From contig JAEQBH010002348.1 of the NCBI GenBank assembly GCA_016808115.1, positions 496,001-560,000 of the forward strand: DNA of 64,000 nt. The letters are read 5' to 3'. The stretch comes from Tetrastigma voinierianum. Taxonomy: Eukaryota > Streptophyta > Magnoliopsida > Vitales > Vitaceae. Each line of letters opens with the position of its first letter. The first letter of the stretch is position 1. Made by a program: the position numbers and the translations under genes. Below, in pieces: positions 48,600-61,228 of this stretch. A model generated the notes under the pieces. The model worked only from the letters and a program-made list of their open reading frames with translations, made no database searches and was not told where the DNA came from.

Positions 48600-49660
48600 A
48601 ATGCTGACCTCCACCATATGCCATAGCACCATAGCCTCTCACGGTTCCGCGCTCCAAAACCCGATCATCACAGCCTAATCAAAATGCACACCGGCCCTCC
48701 TCAGCGTCCCATCGTCAACCTCATCCGGCCCCAATCCACCATATGAGCCGGATCCTCGAGTATAATTCGAGCATGGAGATGTGAAAACCCGACACTCCAT
48801 ATGTCGCGTAACGCCAACCTAAGACGCGAATAAAGGTTTACCCTCTCGCACATTCTAAAGGTCCAGAACAAACCTTACGATCCTTCCTTGCTTACCTAAC
48901 CTCGACCACTCTCTCTTAGGCATCACCTTCAAGTATAAACAAAGGACCCAACCTCAAACTCTATGGGTCACGCATCAAAGATAATCCTTCTTCGCCGCCA
49001 GCCGTATAAGACTAGCTCGATCAAGCTCACCTTCTCCGAGGTGCCCTGACCATCGTGACCAAGACGGAGCTCTCTCCCACCTCTGTCCAACATAATACAC
49101 CGCATGGCCCCACATGCATCGCCTCATATGGTGCCATCCTCGATAATCGGGCCCGATAAGCAGTTGTAGGCGACCACTCAAGGGCATGCCCTCCAATCCA
49201 TCTATGATTTGACGATGCCAAAGATGTCCTCTCTAACACTGTGATAGCCTCTCGTGATCACCATCCGTCTGTAGAAGTTGTACTCGCTGGCTTCACCAGA
49301 GCCCATAGCCTGGGAAACTCTTCCAAAGTACAGAATCTCGTCCCTATCCGATACTATAGATAATGGTGACTCCATGCAACAGACTCATCTTCAATATACA
49401 ACCCAGACCTCCAAGGCGAAGGTCATCCGACGGCTGAAATGTGTCGCCAATTTCGTGAGTTGGTCCACTTATCGCACCATACACACATGTCACGCGCCCA
49501 TGGCGGGGGTCACAAAGTCCATCGTGACATGCCCTACCTACACCCCGCCTACCTCCATCGGCTAAAGTACTACTGGCTTCCGTGCTCTCACTTTACTCCG
49601 CACGACACGTGAGACATCGTCGCAAAGTCCCTTATGTGTCTCTTCATCCCGCCCAAAGAA
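48600..49660 (-). pseudogene. Integrase and chromodomain-like tail of element E
   Basis: From high to low coordinate the minus strand shows a SMDFVT-like start (MDFVTPAMG at about 49500-49530; family MDFVTGLP) with its DQLTK block, then RMAPYEAMHVGPCG and VCWTEVGE positions at 49030-49180 (here VLCWTEVGES). Near 48600-48640 is VLWHMVEVSIGSDD, aligning to the VLWxxHxVEEATWE chromodomain-like end. At least three frames are involved. Confidence 0.75.
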
Positions 49661-50119
49661 TACCGACGATGAAGATCCCGCACATTTTCTCGTACACCGA
49701 TACCGGTGTTCAGATCGCAAACCCCCGAGAATCACCTCTTCTCAAATCTGTTGAATGGGGAACCACTACCCGTCCCTATACCGGCGATCACCCAGCGGAC
49801 TGGCCCACCTCGCCACACGCACCGACCGCACTCCGCCCCATGACACTATCTCGCCCCGCCACCATCAACGCAAGACTTTGTTTAAGACGGTGTAGCCACT
49901 AAACTCCTTAACGTACTCGTACCGCCACGATCACCAAACCGTCCACGCGGGCCTGAGCATCCACCACCTTGAAGTTATACTAAATGCAATACTCCCCGTG
50001 ACTTCCGATCGAGTGCATCACTAATTACATTTGCCTACCGTGATGGTAATGCAAGAATCCTCTAAGAACTTCCATCCATTCATAAGGTTCTGCTGCCGAG
50101 AGGTCCCGTCACAGGGAAA

Positions 50120-51211
50120 GATACTTCTTCAGACTTATAGTCCAGCATGGTCCCAACTCTGCTATATGGCAAGGGCGCCTAAATCTTCACATGAAGACTA
50201 CGGCCGCCAACTCCATGTCGTGTGGGGTAATTCTGTCTGCGCTCCTTCAACTCACGGAACCATAAGCTACCACTCCTGACGATCAAACACATCCTGGGTC
50301 CGCCGAGGCATCACAATACACCTGGCACCCTCACCGTCCGGACTATCAAAGATACCGGGCAAGTCTCCTTCAACTCCCCTGAATGTTCCCACATCACCAT
50401 CCTAATCAACCACCTCCTCCGGCTCAACCACATAAAGCCAAGACCCGAGAAATCCTCAATGAATCTCCGTGGTCCAAACACCAAGAAATCCACGATCTCG
50501 AAGACCACTTCGGCCTCTCCCAACTCATCACGCCTCGACCTTCCTCTCGATCCAGCACCGACATCGCCGATGCCGACACCAAGTGTCCCAGTATCTCACC
50601 CCAAGCCAAAACTCGCACTTATCGAACTTAGCGTACAACCCCATTGTCTCTCAACAACTCGGTAATACAATCCTGCGATACTCATGCTCCCACTTAACCG
50701 GGAGAGATCAAAAATGTCATCCACGAAGACTACGACAAATCGACGATAGTTGGAATACCCTATGCATGAGATCCATACCATGTCGGGCGATTCACAATCC
50801 GGGGCATCACTCAGAACTCAGCGCCTCCACAACGGGTCCAAACGTTTGGGGATATCCGTATCCCTTAACCTCACCATGGTACCAAGTATGGTCTATCTTG
50901 GAGTAGACTCGCGCTCCTCTCAACCGATCAAACAAATCTTCAATCCTGCAATGGGTACCGATTCTTGATCGTGAACCCTTATCCCAACCGCCCGACCAAT
51001 GCACTGGTGGTCTGTCTCTTCTCTTCTCGCAAATAACCGACGTTTCATGGTAAAGCGCCTCATTCGATGAACCCTTTGTCCTTAGGGCCTCAAAGCCGAC
51101 TCGAGTTCCCGTAATCCACCGTGCCATCCTATGAGTCATAGACGTAGCGGTACCGTGGTGTAACTCGACATCAAGTTCACATCCTACGCTGAGGCAATCC
51201 CTGCAGCTCAT
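50120..51211 (-). pseudogene. Reverse transcriptase and RNase H of element E
   Basis: The minus strand at 51211-50807 carries the RT fingers and palm: RIEDLFDRLRGARVYSKID (family RIDDLFDQLxGAxVFSKIDL), then WYHGEVKGYGYPQTF. At 50781-50596 is the catalytic box RRFVVVFVDDI, with both catalytic Asp kept. At about 50370-50120 is RNase H, with ELKERRQNYPTRH (family QLKxHExNYPTHDLEL). The blocks are in the correct order but in different frames. Confidence 0.82.
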
Positions 51212-51399
51212 CCAAAAAGATCCACATCAAACTACTCGAGTGGCTTCAGTCCCCGCTCCTTAACTCAAGGCGTGGCGGTGCCTGCAACAACCCGCCGTAA
51301 CTCGTCCCCCCCTCGACACTGACTCAGATATCTGTCCCAGGAAAAAATATCATGCTTCGTCTCCCCCGGGAAATAACACCACACCCAGCACCCCACGTG

Positions 51400-51760
51400 T
51401 AGCTGTGGTAACTCTCCCGCGCTCAGCAATCATGAACACCCCGTAAGCTTCGCCAACCAATCCATCCCTGTGATGACATCGAACTCGACATGTCCATGAT
51501 CCTCAGTCTACCGTGAGTAGAACCCAGATCTCCAACTCGCAACCTCGATTATTATCATCCATATTCTACTCAATCCCTAGTGAACCACACACTTGGCTCT
51601 GTTGTCTTAACCTCTAAGCCCAACTGCACAACTCGATGCAAAGAATGAATGAATGCGACGCAAACAAATCAATAGCACTCTTGCCCATAGGCAAGATAGC
51701 AAAACGTGACTGTGATAACCCAGCTTCATCCGTCGATCACCCAGCAGCATGGCGAGACAC
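51400..51760 (-). pseudogene. Aspartic protease remnant of element E
   Basis: At about 51500-51440 the minus strand reads HVEFDVITGMDWLAKL, the conserved block (family EFDVILGMDWL) that follows the protease active site in Ty3/gypsy. About 200 bases upstream is SAIDLFASHSFIL at the VLFDSGATHSFIS position, with the DSGA core damaged. The enzyme would cut the gag-pol polyprotein. Confidence 0.72.
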
Positions 51761-53789
51761 TCTGACCCCCACATCCTGCCTGGCCTCATCTCCGCCTGCC
51801 CACCACCTCCGGTTTGTTCGTAAATTCAGCAACCAGATTCAAACTAAACTGACTCCTCCGACCTGCACGGTCACGTGAGGAATGTACTCAGATCCTGCCC
51901 ACACCGATCGACTCGCCATCCCAAAACCAGACCTCGCTTCCGAGTAACTTTCCTACAGGTCCGTGTCACGATACAATGCGAGCACACTGATCTGCCCCGC
52001 TTTCACTGGCAGAATCCTCATCTCGTCCCTCGCCCATGGCCGCGACTCAACCCTCGCACAGGCCTCCGCTTCTTTCCCGACCGGAAGAAGCGTCGACTTC
52101 CTTCCAGAGCACAATACTCCCGCATCCCGGCTCCCAAGCATCATCTATTTCTATGGTCGGCCAGCCCAACCATGGAGTCCATATCTCAGGCGGTCCCATG
52201 ATCCTCGCCCGAACGGAACTTCAATCCATTCTCAAACCTTCCCAACTTTGGCCAAGGTCTCGTGGCCACATAATCACGAACTGATAGGCTCAGGAACCAG
52301 CCAACATAATCCATCACTACATACTCCCCGTCACCTGTAACTCCCCAGCCTCATATGTTTCAAAGATCTCAAAATATTTCACCTGTTTAACAGCCCCTGA
52401 ACTCTACACACTATCTTCAGTTCTAGAGGTTCTACCATTTAAATCACACGCCCACCCCTTAGCTAGGTCCCCAATGAATTTAATCCCGGTCGCTACGGTA
52501 AATTCCATGGCTCTAACACCTTTCAACTGCCAATCACCGCTCGCCACCATCGATTCTCCCCGTGAACGTTTGAGAGATGTCTAACCCGAGTTATCACCTC
52601 GACTACTCGCTATATCACTGGTAGATAGCAACGCTGGTCAATTATGAACCCAACAAAGGCTCATTGACAACAGGTGGTCTGTACCTTTCATCAGACTCAC
52701 TATCCCACCCTCGACCACATCACACGCTGAATGGCAAGTTAAAACATAACGATTCTAAGGTATAAACACAACCCTTGACATACTATTCATACTTTAATAT
52801 ACAAGCCTATATTCTACGTCCCCGCATTAAATGCAATGCGAGACAATTAATTCACATGTCAAATCAATTTTATCCTTGCACTTATTTTTAAAATTTTTTT
52901 TTTCCAAATTTTGGTTCCATTTATTTGATTTTATTTAATAAAATTTTATTTTTTTTTTTCAAATTTTTGTGATGAATAAGAGCTCATGAATGTCTCATTA
53001 GTGACTAAAATAAGATCAGTCAAAATCGCCGGCGCATCATGTGCAATACAATTTCACCGAGACGCATAGGTCACCAGTCCCAAGGGGCTGAGGCCACATA
53101 ACGCACCGCCTACCGCCGTGTCGTAAGTCTAATAGGTCAGACGCAACACAAGATAGAAGCTGCTTGGGTGTGCAGCACATGTATCGGCAAATACAGATCA
53201 TTCATCTCCCACCCGGTCATAATACAACTGGGCAAAGAGCCCAAACTGCTCTTCGCACTATTTTTTTTCATTATTTTTTTTTTCATTTCCTTTTCCATTT
53301 ACATTGGAAAATACAAAAATTATATACCTATTTTTTTTTTCTTTCATTTTCCGTAATATCAAATAAATTTATAAAATTTATTCAATTTTCTTCAATTTAC
53401 AACTCAGAAACTAGAAAATTATTTTCTTCATCTCATTTTTTTTTTTTTTCTATTTTTCCTTTAAACTAAACAAATTATTCAAATTATTTTCTTTCTTCTG
53501 TTCCAGCTTATACACTTAACTCCAAAATTTTTCTCCTATGTGCTATCTACTACACACTAACCATACACAATACCCATCATTCATGTTATATGCATATTTT
53601 TCATTAATAACAAATTTATCAAATCACACAAAACACACCAAACACATGCATGCAAAGGTCCTAGTTTTGCCCCTGATTTCCTAGGCAACTCATACCTAAA
53701 TCCCAATGATCAACACACCAGTGGTGATGTTCTACACCTCAAAGATCTGTGGCTTAAGCCCAACCTCAAGCCCTAGGTAGTCAGATACC
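51761..53789 (-). other. Gag region of element E, unreadable, with T-rich runs
   Basis: By position this is gag and the 5' leader. No capsid or zinc-knuckle block could be read in any frame. From 52890 to 53470 several T8-T10 runs and AT-rich low-complexity sequence occur, followed by ordinary AT-rich leader. Confidence 0.45.
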
Positions 53790-53803
53790 TATGCTCCGAT
53801 ACT
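53790..53803 (-). other. Primer-binding site of element E (tRNA-iMet type)
   Basis: The minus strand reads GTATCGGAGCATAGG directly after the 5' LTR. Plant chromovirus sites read TGGTATCAGAGCATAGG, so only a few bases differ. Confidence 0.78.
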
Positions 53804-55687
53804 GTTTGACGCCCCAAACTTCAAACCGCTGAATACCACAACCACAAACACTCATCGCCGTGACTCGACATCTCTCATTTAAAATCGGCAAATTTCCTTT
53901 GTACGGAGCTCTACCCTTAGTACATAACTCCGTCCTAACACATCCAACAACAGCATAGTATCCAAATGAGAGTAACACGCCACTGGCCCCATCATCATCA
54001 CTCAACCAATATATCCAACCAAATATATTCCATGGTTCAAGAGTTGATAATTGACTCTTATACAAACATATATCAAAAATTTAGAATTCTAATGTTCATA
54101 TGTATACATAATAAAACCAGTGCTTCATAACCCTGGGCTTTTCTAAGCGGCCTCTATGATGAGTCGTCTCCCTCTGCGCCTCCGCACCGAAAAATACATC
54201 TCGACATGGTGAGCTAATGCTCAGTAGTGAATCACCCTAATTGGGCTGTTCTCCACCTAAGTGCATATGCAATGTCTAATGAAAACATACATTCAAGTAA
54301 ATGCGTATCCTACTTGGAACGTCTACATGATCAACCCATATCCCGGAAGTCTCACCGACTTCACACTCTGCCTAAGCCATATGAGAAACCTTATTTTCAA
54401 CAAAGATGTTTGTTTTTATTTATGGACAACCCTCCGATATAAGAAATGGACTCGACCGATATTCTATTTAATGGATTAACCTTTCGATGTATATCACCAA
54501 TGACTCCGATGATTGATATTTTATATGGACTAACTGGCAATTATTATTATTTACTAACCTCCAAACCATTCTCCTCAAGAATACCTCATGCACTACTCTA
54601 TTGTTTTGTGGTTCCCAATGCATATGGAATGCATGATGCCAATTCCATTACAATTATATAACACATGTAAATATATATCAATGCTTATATTCACAATTTA
54701 AATCACACAACATGTCACCAAAATTAGCCTCACTTGGGCTAATTATCAAAATACGCAGCAATTCAACTTGAATGATTTCATTATTTTAGAACACTATTTA
54801 CATGAATGCTGAAACCCCTGCCACTGCTTCCTACACCACTAATCCACTGCTCACTCGGCGACCCGACCTCACGGTCGCTTCTCCACCCTATACACATCAC
54901 AATACACCAGATTCAACAATCTCTAACTCCAACATCAAAACAGTCCGTGCAAAGGTCACTGACTGAAGTCCAAATAACAAAAAAAAATTTCCACATTTCT
55001 GCCCCAAGTTTCGACCTATCAAACGGCTGCTCAATGCTCTCAAAATCAATCGAACATTATAAAACACTTAAATAAAGTAAAACCCAAGTATGATGAAACC
55101 CCTACTACCTGAGTTTGTCGAAAACTCCCAGCACCTGAGAGCCCACGCGTAGGCCTCGCGTGTCGAACGTAGCCCCTTCCTTCTGTCTCGAAGAATTTCG
55201 ACAATCTGATTGTTCGAAAATCTAGAGAGAAGTCTCTCTCTCACTAACCAAATCTCCATGCCCACTGGTCCCTCCTGGGCTTCTTTTTCGATATGTAGGA
55301 GATGATACTATGTATCTTTTGTCCTATTATCATTTAAACAATTCCTAAAATGTCAACTATGTCCCCAAGTTTTGATTTTGACATTCACACTATCTCTGGC
55401 CATCCATTTCCGCTTATTTCCTACTATGCAACTGAGCGCCCATGAAAGACATGTTATGTGACTTTCGTCACATCAAATATCGCTTTACTTCCAAGCACTG
55501 ATACACTCTGCGTTCGAAAAACACAAATCCCGACTATCTCTGACTTACTGTACCGAATGCGGCACCAGATTACGAGACATTTCCAACCTGAACCGCTTCG
55601 CCATCGGGGAGATCTAGAGAATAAATTTCGGATTTGACCGAACATTTATTTTGCCATTTTTCCGTAAATTGAATTTTCTGCCTTACA
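53803..55687 (-). repeat. LTR of element E, right copy (5' LTR in element sense)
   Basis: 1,885 bp, starting TGTTTGACGCCCC and ending TCTGCCTTACA, matched by 46522-48422. CTGAC follows it. Confidence 0.88.
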
Positions 55688-55692
55688 CTGAC

Positions 55693-58160
55693 AACCGTCG
55701 ATTTTCTAGTGAGTGTTCACATCTCAAACCTTCTTTTTATCGTTGGTTTGTTTTAGTGTTTTTGTGGTTGGGTGCATCTTATTAGGTTCTGAGAAGGTTT
55801 TCAGTTTGCGTTTTCCTAGGTTTTGTCACTGGTGGGATGTAAAACCTCCGAGGGGTTTCTTTTATCTTTGGAGGGTTTTGTTTCCACCTTCTGAAGCTGA
55901 CTCCTTCTTTTGTCTTTTTTTTATTTTTTTTTTATTTGCCTATAGAATGACAAGAGGTTGGTGAAGAGGCTTCCCAAAGAACTAAGCCGGCACTGAGGGT
56001 GACTCCTCAGACGCCCACGCAGTCTCAATCTAGTTCCAATGTCTATGCGAGGAACCGAGGTTGTACAACTAGGTTCCTCGCTAAATCGGGCCAGAGATGT
56101 CAGACACCTAGCCATATTTTAATCAGAGGTGAGGCAAGAGGAACGCCATCTACTTTACCCTGTACGCTTCATCGCAGGCTAAGCCCCATCCCGTCAGTTG
56201 GGGGAAGCAAGCAGACTTTTTACCCAGCACCCTACACTCATACATACGGATTTTTTCTGATTCTAAATGTCGTAGGTGCCAACCTCTCTACCAGCTGGAC
56301 ATCTCACTAGTGGAGATATGTGTCATTCACACTGAGCTTAGACCCAAATAATTGTCATGTCACCACAGCCCCTGGCCACACTTGTGGACCCAGCCCCGAC
56401 TCCCCAAAATTGAGACTAAAGGTTGTCTTAGCTGTAGTGGGGCCCGGTGGCACTAACCCCGGCTCTTTAAGGCTCCTTTTGATGCTTAATCATTCCTCTC
56501 ATTCCTTGTGTCCTGCTTTTAGTTTTACGTAACTCATATTTGCTTAGGGTCGCCTTCTTTATCACATGCCTCTATTTTTTCGATGATTCAGTATGCTACA
56601 GGCAGGCCTACCGGGTCAACTGTGTGAGAAGGCAAGACTAGACCGTCACTGATCGTTTGAGATCCCAAAGAGAGTACAACCATCGAGCTCCTTCGTCCGC
56701 GAGGGACCCACAGCCACTGGCATGCTAGTCCTTTCCTACACATGCTATTCTGCCTTCCCATCCACCCGCCGGTCGAGTTCCTTTGAAAGGGCGAAAGACA
56801 TCCTCGCGATCTCCCCGGCCACATCTGAGAGCTCTTTGCAAGTGAATCCACTCCAGAACATCTTGTTCAGGGATCAAACGCTTTCTACCATTCGCTGAAG
56901 ATCCTGCCTACCAGTTACCTTGGCTCCAAGATTCACGAGAACCTCGCCTTTAGGAGGCGAAGAAAAAGAAGACCGGGACAAGATAAGGTTGCTACAATGA
57001 TCGAGGGGTCAGTAATCGGACTCGGATCCGACAGCAGCGAGTCAGTCGAAGAAATTCGAGGCCGAGATATCTAGCCTCACCGCCGGGATTTGGCCGCGCT
57101 GATGGGCCGGGAATGAGCCTCCAACACTCGGGAGCGGTGACTCACCCCCGGCTCGAGGGTCCAAACGACAACGCTGGAAGTGTCCGTCCCCGCTGAGGGG
57201 GTTCGACAACAGTCCGATGATTTCCTGTGGATCTCTGTAGAGCAAGCTCGTGTCCCTGGCTTATGGAGAACGAGGTGTTTCCCGTGAGGCTCGGTGTTAT
57301 CGAGGACGGGCTTGCAGCCGAAGAGCTCTCCTTGATGGCAAGTGTTGCAAACGAGGCCCTTTCTTTGTAGAAGAGCGCTGCCACCACTTCTGGTCTAGCT
57401 GGGCTGGTATTCTGCACCTCTTGCAGCCTGCAGGATGCTAGCACTCCGACAAGCTACTCGCCGTATGTCAAGTCGCCGGAGCGGGAGCCGACAAGAAGAC
57501 GGCCGCCACTTTATCAATAGCTGCCCGGCTGTTTTGCCCAGTATCGCAACCTTTCGATAAGAGGGATTCTTCGTCAGTGAGACATATGTGTGATTCGATC
57601 CTCGTTTCCGCTGCCTGGTGGTCATTCACAGGAGATCCATCCTTCCCATTTACCGATATGGGTCGACGGTAGGTGGCGTAATATCGGATGTATATATCAA
57701 CAATCGCAACCGCACGAGACTGGCTGATCGGCTGGCCTGACTTCTAATGCCTGAAAGCACGTGTTCTTGTGGTTGTTATTTCTCCTAATCCCTTTTTGTA
57801 ATAGTCACCGCTTCTTCTAACATGGTCGCTGAAGACAGGAGCTTCAGCCAGCCGAGTGACGCCCAGAAGTCGCTCTCTCATGTCGGGGCTCACCACTTCG
57901 CTGACGCCTCAGAAGAATCTTTAGATAAGGCGGTCCCAGGCCACATTGGGGAAACGGAAGGCCAAGGAGGGCACAGAGAAGACTCGAGGTGCAAGAAAGC
58001 AGAGACGAGGCTTAAGAAAGGAAGCTTGTTCTTTGCTCTGTCACGTCGTGAGGTCAGACGAAAGGCAAAGTCATGGGTGACTCAGCTAGGGTCCAGATTA
58101 CACAAGGCTATGAGGAAGGTAATAATAGCTGATGAGGCTGCAAGGCAAGGCTGATATTAC
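55693..58160. other. Unassigned GC-richer stretch between elements E and F
   Basis: GC content rises compared with the rest of the window. 55720-55930 resembles a plant intron ending TTTGCCTATAG, and moderately long open frames follow (56320-56532, 57822-58154), but none matches a family I know. By position it lies beyond the 3' end of the Tat element F and could hold its 3' non-coding part or LTR. No repeat partner is visible in the window. Confidence 0.35.
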
Positions 58161-58654
58161 CCACATTGAGAAGAGGTGACGTTTCTCAGAATAGGATTTG
58201 AGATTTACCTAAGGTGATTTAGGATCCTCTTCACTACAGCCTACAGAAAGACAAGGAGGCCAGCTGAGGAGGATTATAAGGCTCCTGTATCATTTTGCTT
58301 GATGTATACTTGATGTTGTGTTTTCTAAACACAACATTTTGTGGAGACTAAATCCAGAGGTTCTCGCTGAGACGCCCGATCTCCGACCTAATATCTACGA
58401 GTCTTCAGAGCCCTGTTTAGGTGCCATGGAACCCGGGGAATGCTTCCGCCGAGGACCAGAGCTGATTCCAATCCCTCATCTTTTCTCTTTCTTTTTGAAA
58501 TTTCTGTAAGGGGTCCCGTTTGGCCACCAAAACATACTTTTTTTGTAATCACAAATGCTAATTGGCACATTTTAATGAAATATGATTTTTGGTACTCCTA
58601 TGCACTAAACTTTTATTATTTCTTGTCCTTTTACGACATTCTTATGATAGTTAA

Positions 58655-58895
58655 TTCTCGGGCTTAAAGCCACGAGGTTGGTTCTCCTCGAAGTGCTCGG
58701 GCTTATAGCCATAAGTTTGGTCTTTTTTGAAAGTGCCACAAGAAGCCAGAGCACAAGTCTTACTCTTTCAAATGGCTTAACAGCTTAGAGCCAAGTTCGT
58801 CTGGCTCGCTAACAGCTTTAAAGCTCACAAGTCTAGTCTTATGAAAGTGCCAGATCTTGAGAGTTTCACAAGTTTGGTCTTATGAAATGGAGGTT
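58655..58895. repeat. Degenerate repeats of about 40 bp downstream of element F pol
   Basis: Phrases like GGCTTAAAGCCACGAGGTTGG, GGCTTATAGCCATAAGTTTGG and CACAAGTTTGGTCTTATGAAA recur with GAAAGTGCCA. Several units are partly palindromic (GGCTTATAGCC). Confidence 0.6.
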
Positions 58896-59059
58896 ATTCC
58901 AAAATTAAAGGAAATAATGCCTTTCAAAAACACTTGATTGGTAATATTCCAAAGATTGAAAGAAAATACTTTAAAGGACATTTTATTGATAACCCCCTTA
59001 AAGAAAACTTTATTAATAATACCTTTTAAGGTGCATAGCATTCCACATTCTGGGCACTG

Positions 59060-60020
59060 GTGCCCCGTTTAGTTTATTTAATGCGTGTGACCTAACTAGA
59101 CCCACTATTACGATCACGTATGGCCCCTCCCAATTTTGTTGGAATTTTCCGGTCGCCGAGTCAGCTGTGTTTTCAAAGACCCTTCTCAGGACTAGGTTTC
59201 CGGCTCATAATGCACGTGGGTTTATATGTTTGTTGTATAAGTTTGTCATCCTTTGTTGGTAAGATGCTATACGTATAACGGCCACTTCCCCGAGCTCGTC
59301 TGCCATATCTAGGTCCTTAGAGATACTTTCAGATAAAGTAGCTCCAGTGAACTTGGGCCGAGAATGGGCATCCCTGCATTTATGTAGGAATAATGGCCTC
59401 CATACCATAAGTGAGTGCTAATGGTGATACTCCAATGCTACCCAAATTTAGTCGCTCTATGTGCCCAAAGGACTCCCTTAGTTCGATCCACCCATTTCCC
59501 TCCTAACAATGCAAACGCTTTTTCAAAGCCGTCAACGAGTGTTTTCGATGCTTCCGCTCTCGCTACGCTCGCGGTACCGCGGTTGAGAGGTGCCGATTCT
59601 CACCATGACAGGTTTCGTATACTTTGTTGTCAAACTATGGTCCATTATTAATTCTGATCAACTAAGGTATTCGAACCAAATGTATCGATATTCTTCCACA
59701 GCCAAATCAACAGGATATCCTCAGATGCAGGCGAAGGCTTCAACTTCTATCCATTTGCTAAAGTAGTCAATGGCAACCAACAACAACTTTTTCTGGGTTT
59801 AGGTCAGAGGCAGCGGTCCAATCCATATAGATTCCCACTATGCAAAGGGCTAAAGTTTTGTAATGGCGATCAGTCTCGAAATAGCTCCTCGATATAGAGT
59901 CTCTGCCACCGGCCGTGACTCGATGATAGGTGGCTGCGTCGGCCTCATGCTCAATAATACCCTTGTGTACTGGCCTGTGAGCTAAAGTTCCGTCGCCCGG
60001 ATACTCGCGCATACCCTCTC
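59060..60020 (-). pseudogene. Integrase of Tat element F
   Basis: From high to low coordinate the minus strand shows DYFSKWIEVEAFACI (about 59790-59740), an NNGPWFDNK block at the second catalytic Asp position, ALTYGMEAIIPT (family SLTYGTEAVIPVE) near 59400, then the tail EVAVIRIASYQQRMTNLYNK (59205-59408) and LVLRRVFENTADSATGKF with NWEGPYVI near 59110-59190. These are the Tat integrase core and C-terminal tail. Several stops and shifts break it. Confidence 0.85.
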
Positions 60021-60489
60021 ACATGAAGTTCTACTATTATGTACTGGCTGAGCTTGAGACACTTAAGATACGGGTCCTGCCTAAAGACCGTTTCAGGATA
60101 ACCGCTCGTCAAGGGAAAATCGCACCGCCTAGGACTCGACCTCTGGCCTTAACCTATTATTCGATAGCTCTCCCGAGCTCAAATAATGCAATATGTGAGC
60201 CGCCCAAGAAGAAATTTTTTTATCTACTCCGACTTACTTTGATTTACGTAACAGATTCATGTCGCCCGGTAATACTGGAAGGAATACGCTTTTATCGATG
60301 GACGTGATACCGCCGCCAATGCATTAATCCATTTCATCGGGAGTCCCTGATATGCCTCAAGCTTCCAAGTCAGCAAATTCCCTAGTCGCCGCCACCAAGC
60401 CCATATACCGGCCGATACGCCGGTCTCGCTCATTCTCCGCTTAACTCGCCCTATTACCACGAGTCACTACGTATGAGGAGTCTCTCTAA

Positions 60490-60790
60490 TGATACTAATT
60501 AAGCGAGATTGATCCTGGCTAGGATTGCTTCATACTTAGTCTCATTATTAGACACGGGGAAGTCTAATCGTATGGCCTACTCTACCCTTTCCCCAGTTGG
60601 GGCTTTTAGTTGCAGGCTAACCCCAACATCGTTTGGCGAGAGGCTCCATCCACATTAAGGATCCACTAACTATCAAGTATCATGGACCACATTTGGTCAG
60701 TAGTTCTCGCAGAAAATTTGCCAATACTCGCCCCTTTAATGCCTAATGAGAGTTTATAATCGATACCTAACTCATTTAGCTCGACGCCAC
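60490..60790 (-). pseudogene. Archaeal-type RNase H (aRNH) of Tat element F
   Basis: The minus strand reads WILNVDGASRQ at about 60660-60640 (family WxLxVDGASNxxG) and, one frame over, AIRLDFPVSNNETKYEAILA at about 60570-60510 (family ALRxxFxATNNEAEYEALLAG). A second, archaeal-like RNase H after the usual one is a known feature of the Tat lineage. The first catalytic Asp (VDGAS) and the Glu of the NNE block are visible. Broken by frameshifts. Confidence 0.78.
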
Positions 60791-61228
60791 CGCCATCCTA
60801 AATAGTGCCAGTTGTGTATGCTGCTTGTTTCGCAAAGGAGACTGGGTCGCACGACCGTAGGGTGCCCGAAAGTAGGGGCGGTTGGCCGCCACACAGGTGG
60901 CCAATGCTACTTGTTTTAAATTCTGCCCATCGAGCTTCTACCTCCGCCATGGCTTTCATTATTTCAAGAACATCTGGGCTCGTTTCTGGGTTGCCTTCTT
61001 TGAACAAACCTATGTTTACCGAGACCTTTGACACTACTAGGTAAAATATAGAGTGTATCTCCTGCCCTTGTGCCGGCTAGGATTGGTGGTTTGGTAAGAT
61101 AATAGCCAGAGAGCTCGTCACACTCCTCATTCCAACCTACTCTTCGCTCCCTTTGTGTGGTGGTGAAAAATGGTTTAACTTGGCCTATGAAGCGATATAA
61201 CTACCCGAGCTACCAACCTACTTGCTAG

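Larger units (their letters stand above)
46522..55687 (-). mobile_element. Ty3/gypsy LTR retrotransposon E (chromovirus-like), complete but decayed
   Basis: Two direct LTRs of about 1.9 kb flank a 5.4-kb interior. The insertion is bordered by the 5-bp duplication CTGAC (46517-46521 and 55688-55692). An iMet-type primer site abuts the right LTR and a polypurine tract the left LTR, so the element reads right to left. Protease, RT, RNase H, integrase and a chromodomain-like end are all recognisable in the expected order but shredded by frameshifts. It is the only element in the window with both LTRs and a roughly complete pol region. Confidence 0.85.

Noticed and set aside
57822..58154. 110-residue plus-strand open frame with basic composition
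   Set aside because: No motif match, no partner exons and no promoter evidence; could be chance in a GC-richer stretch.
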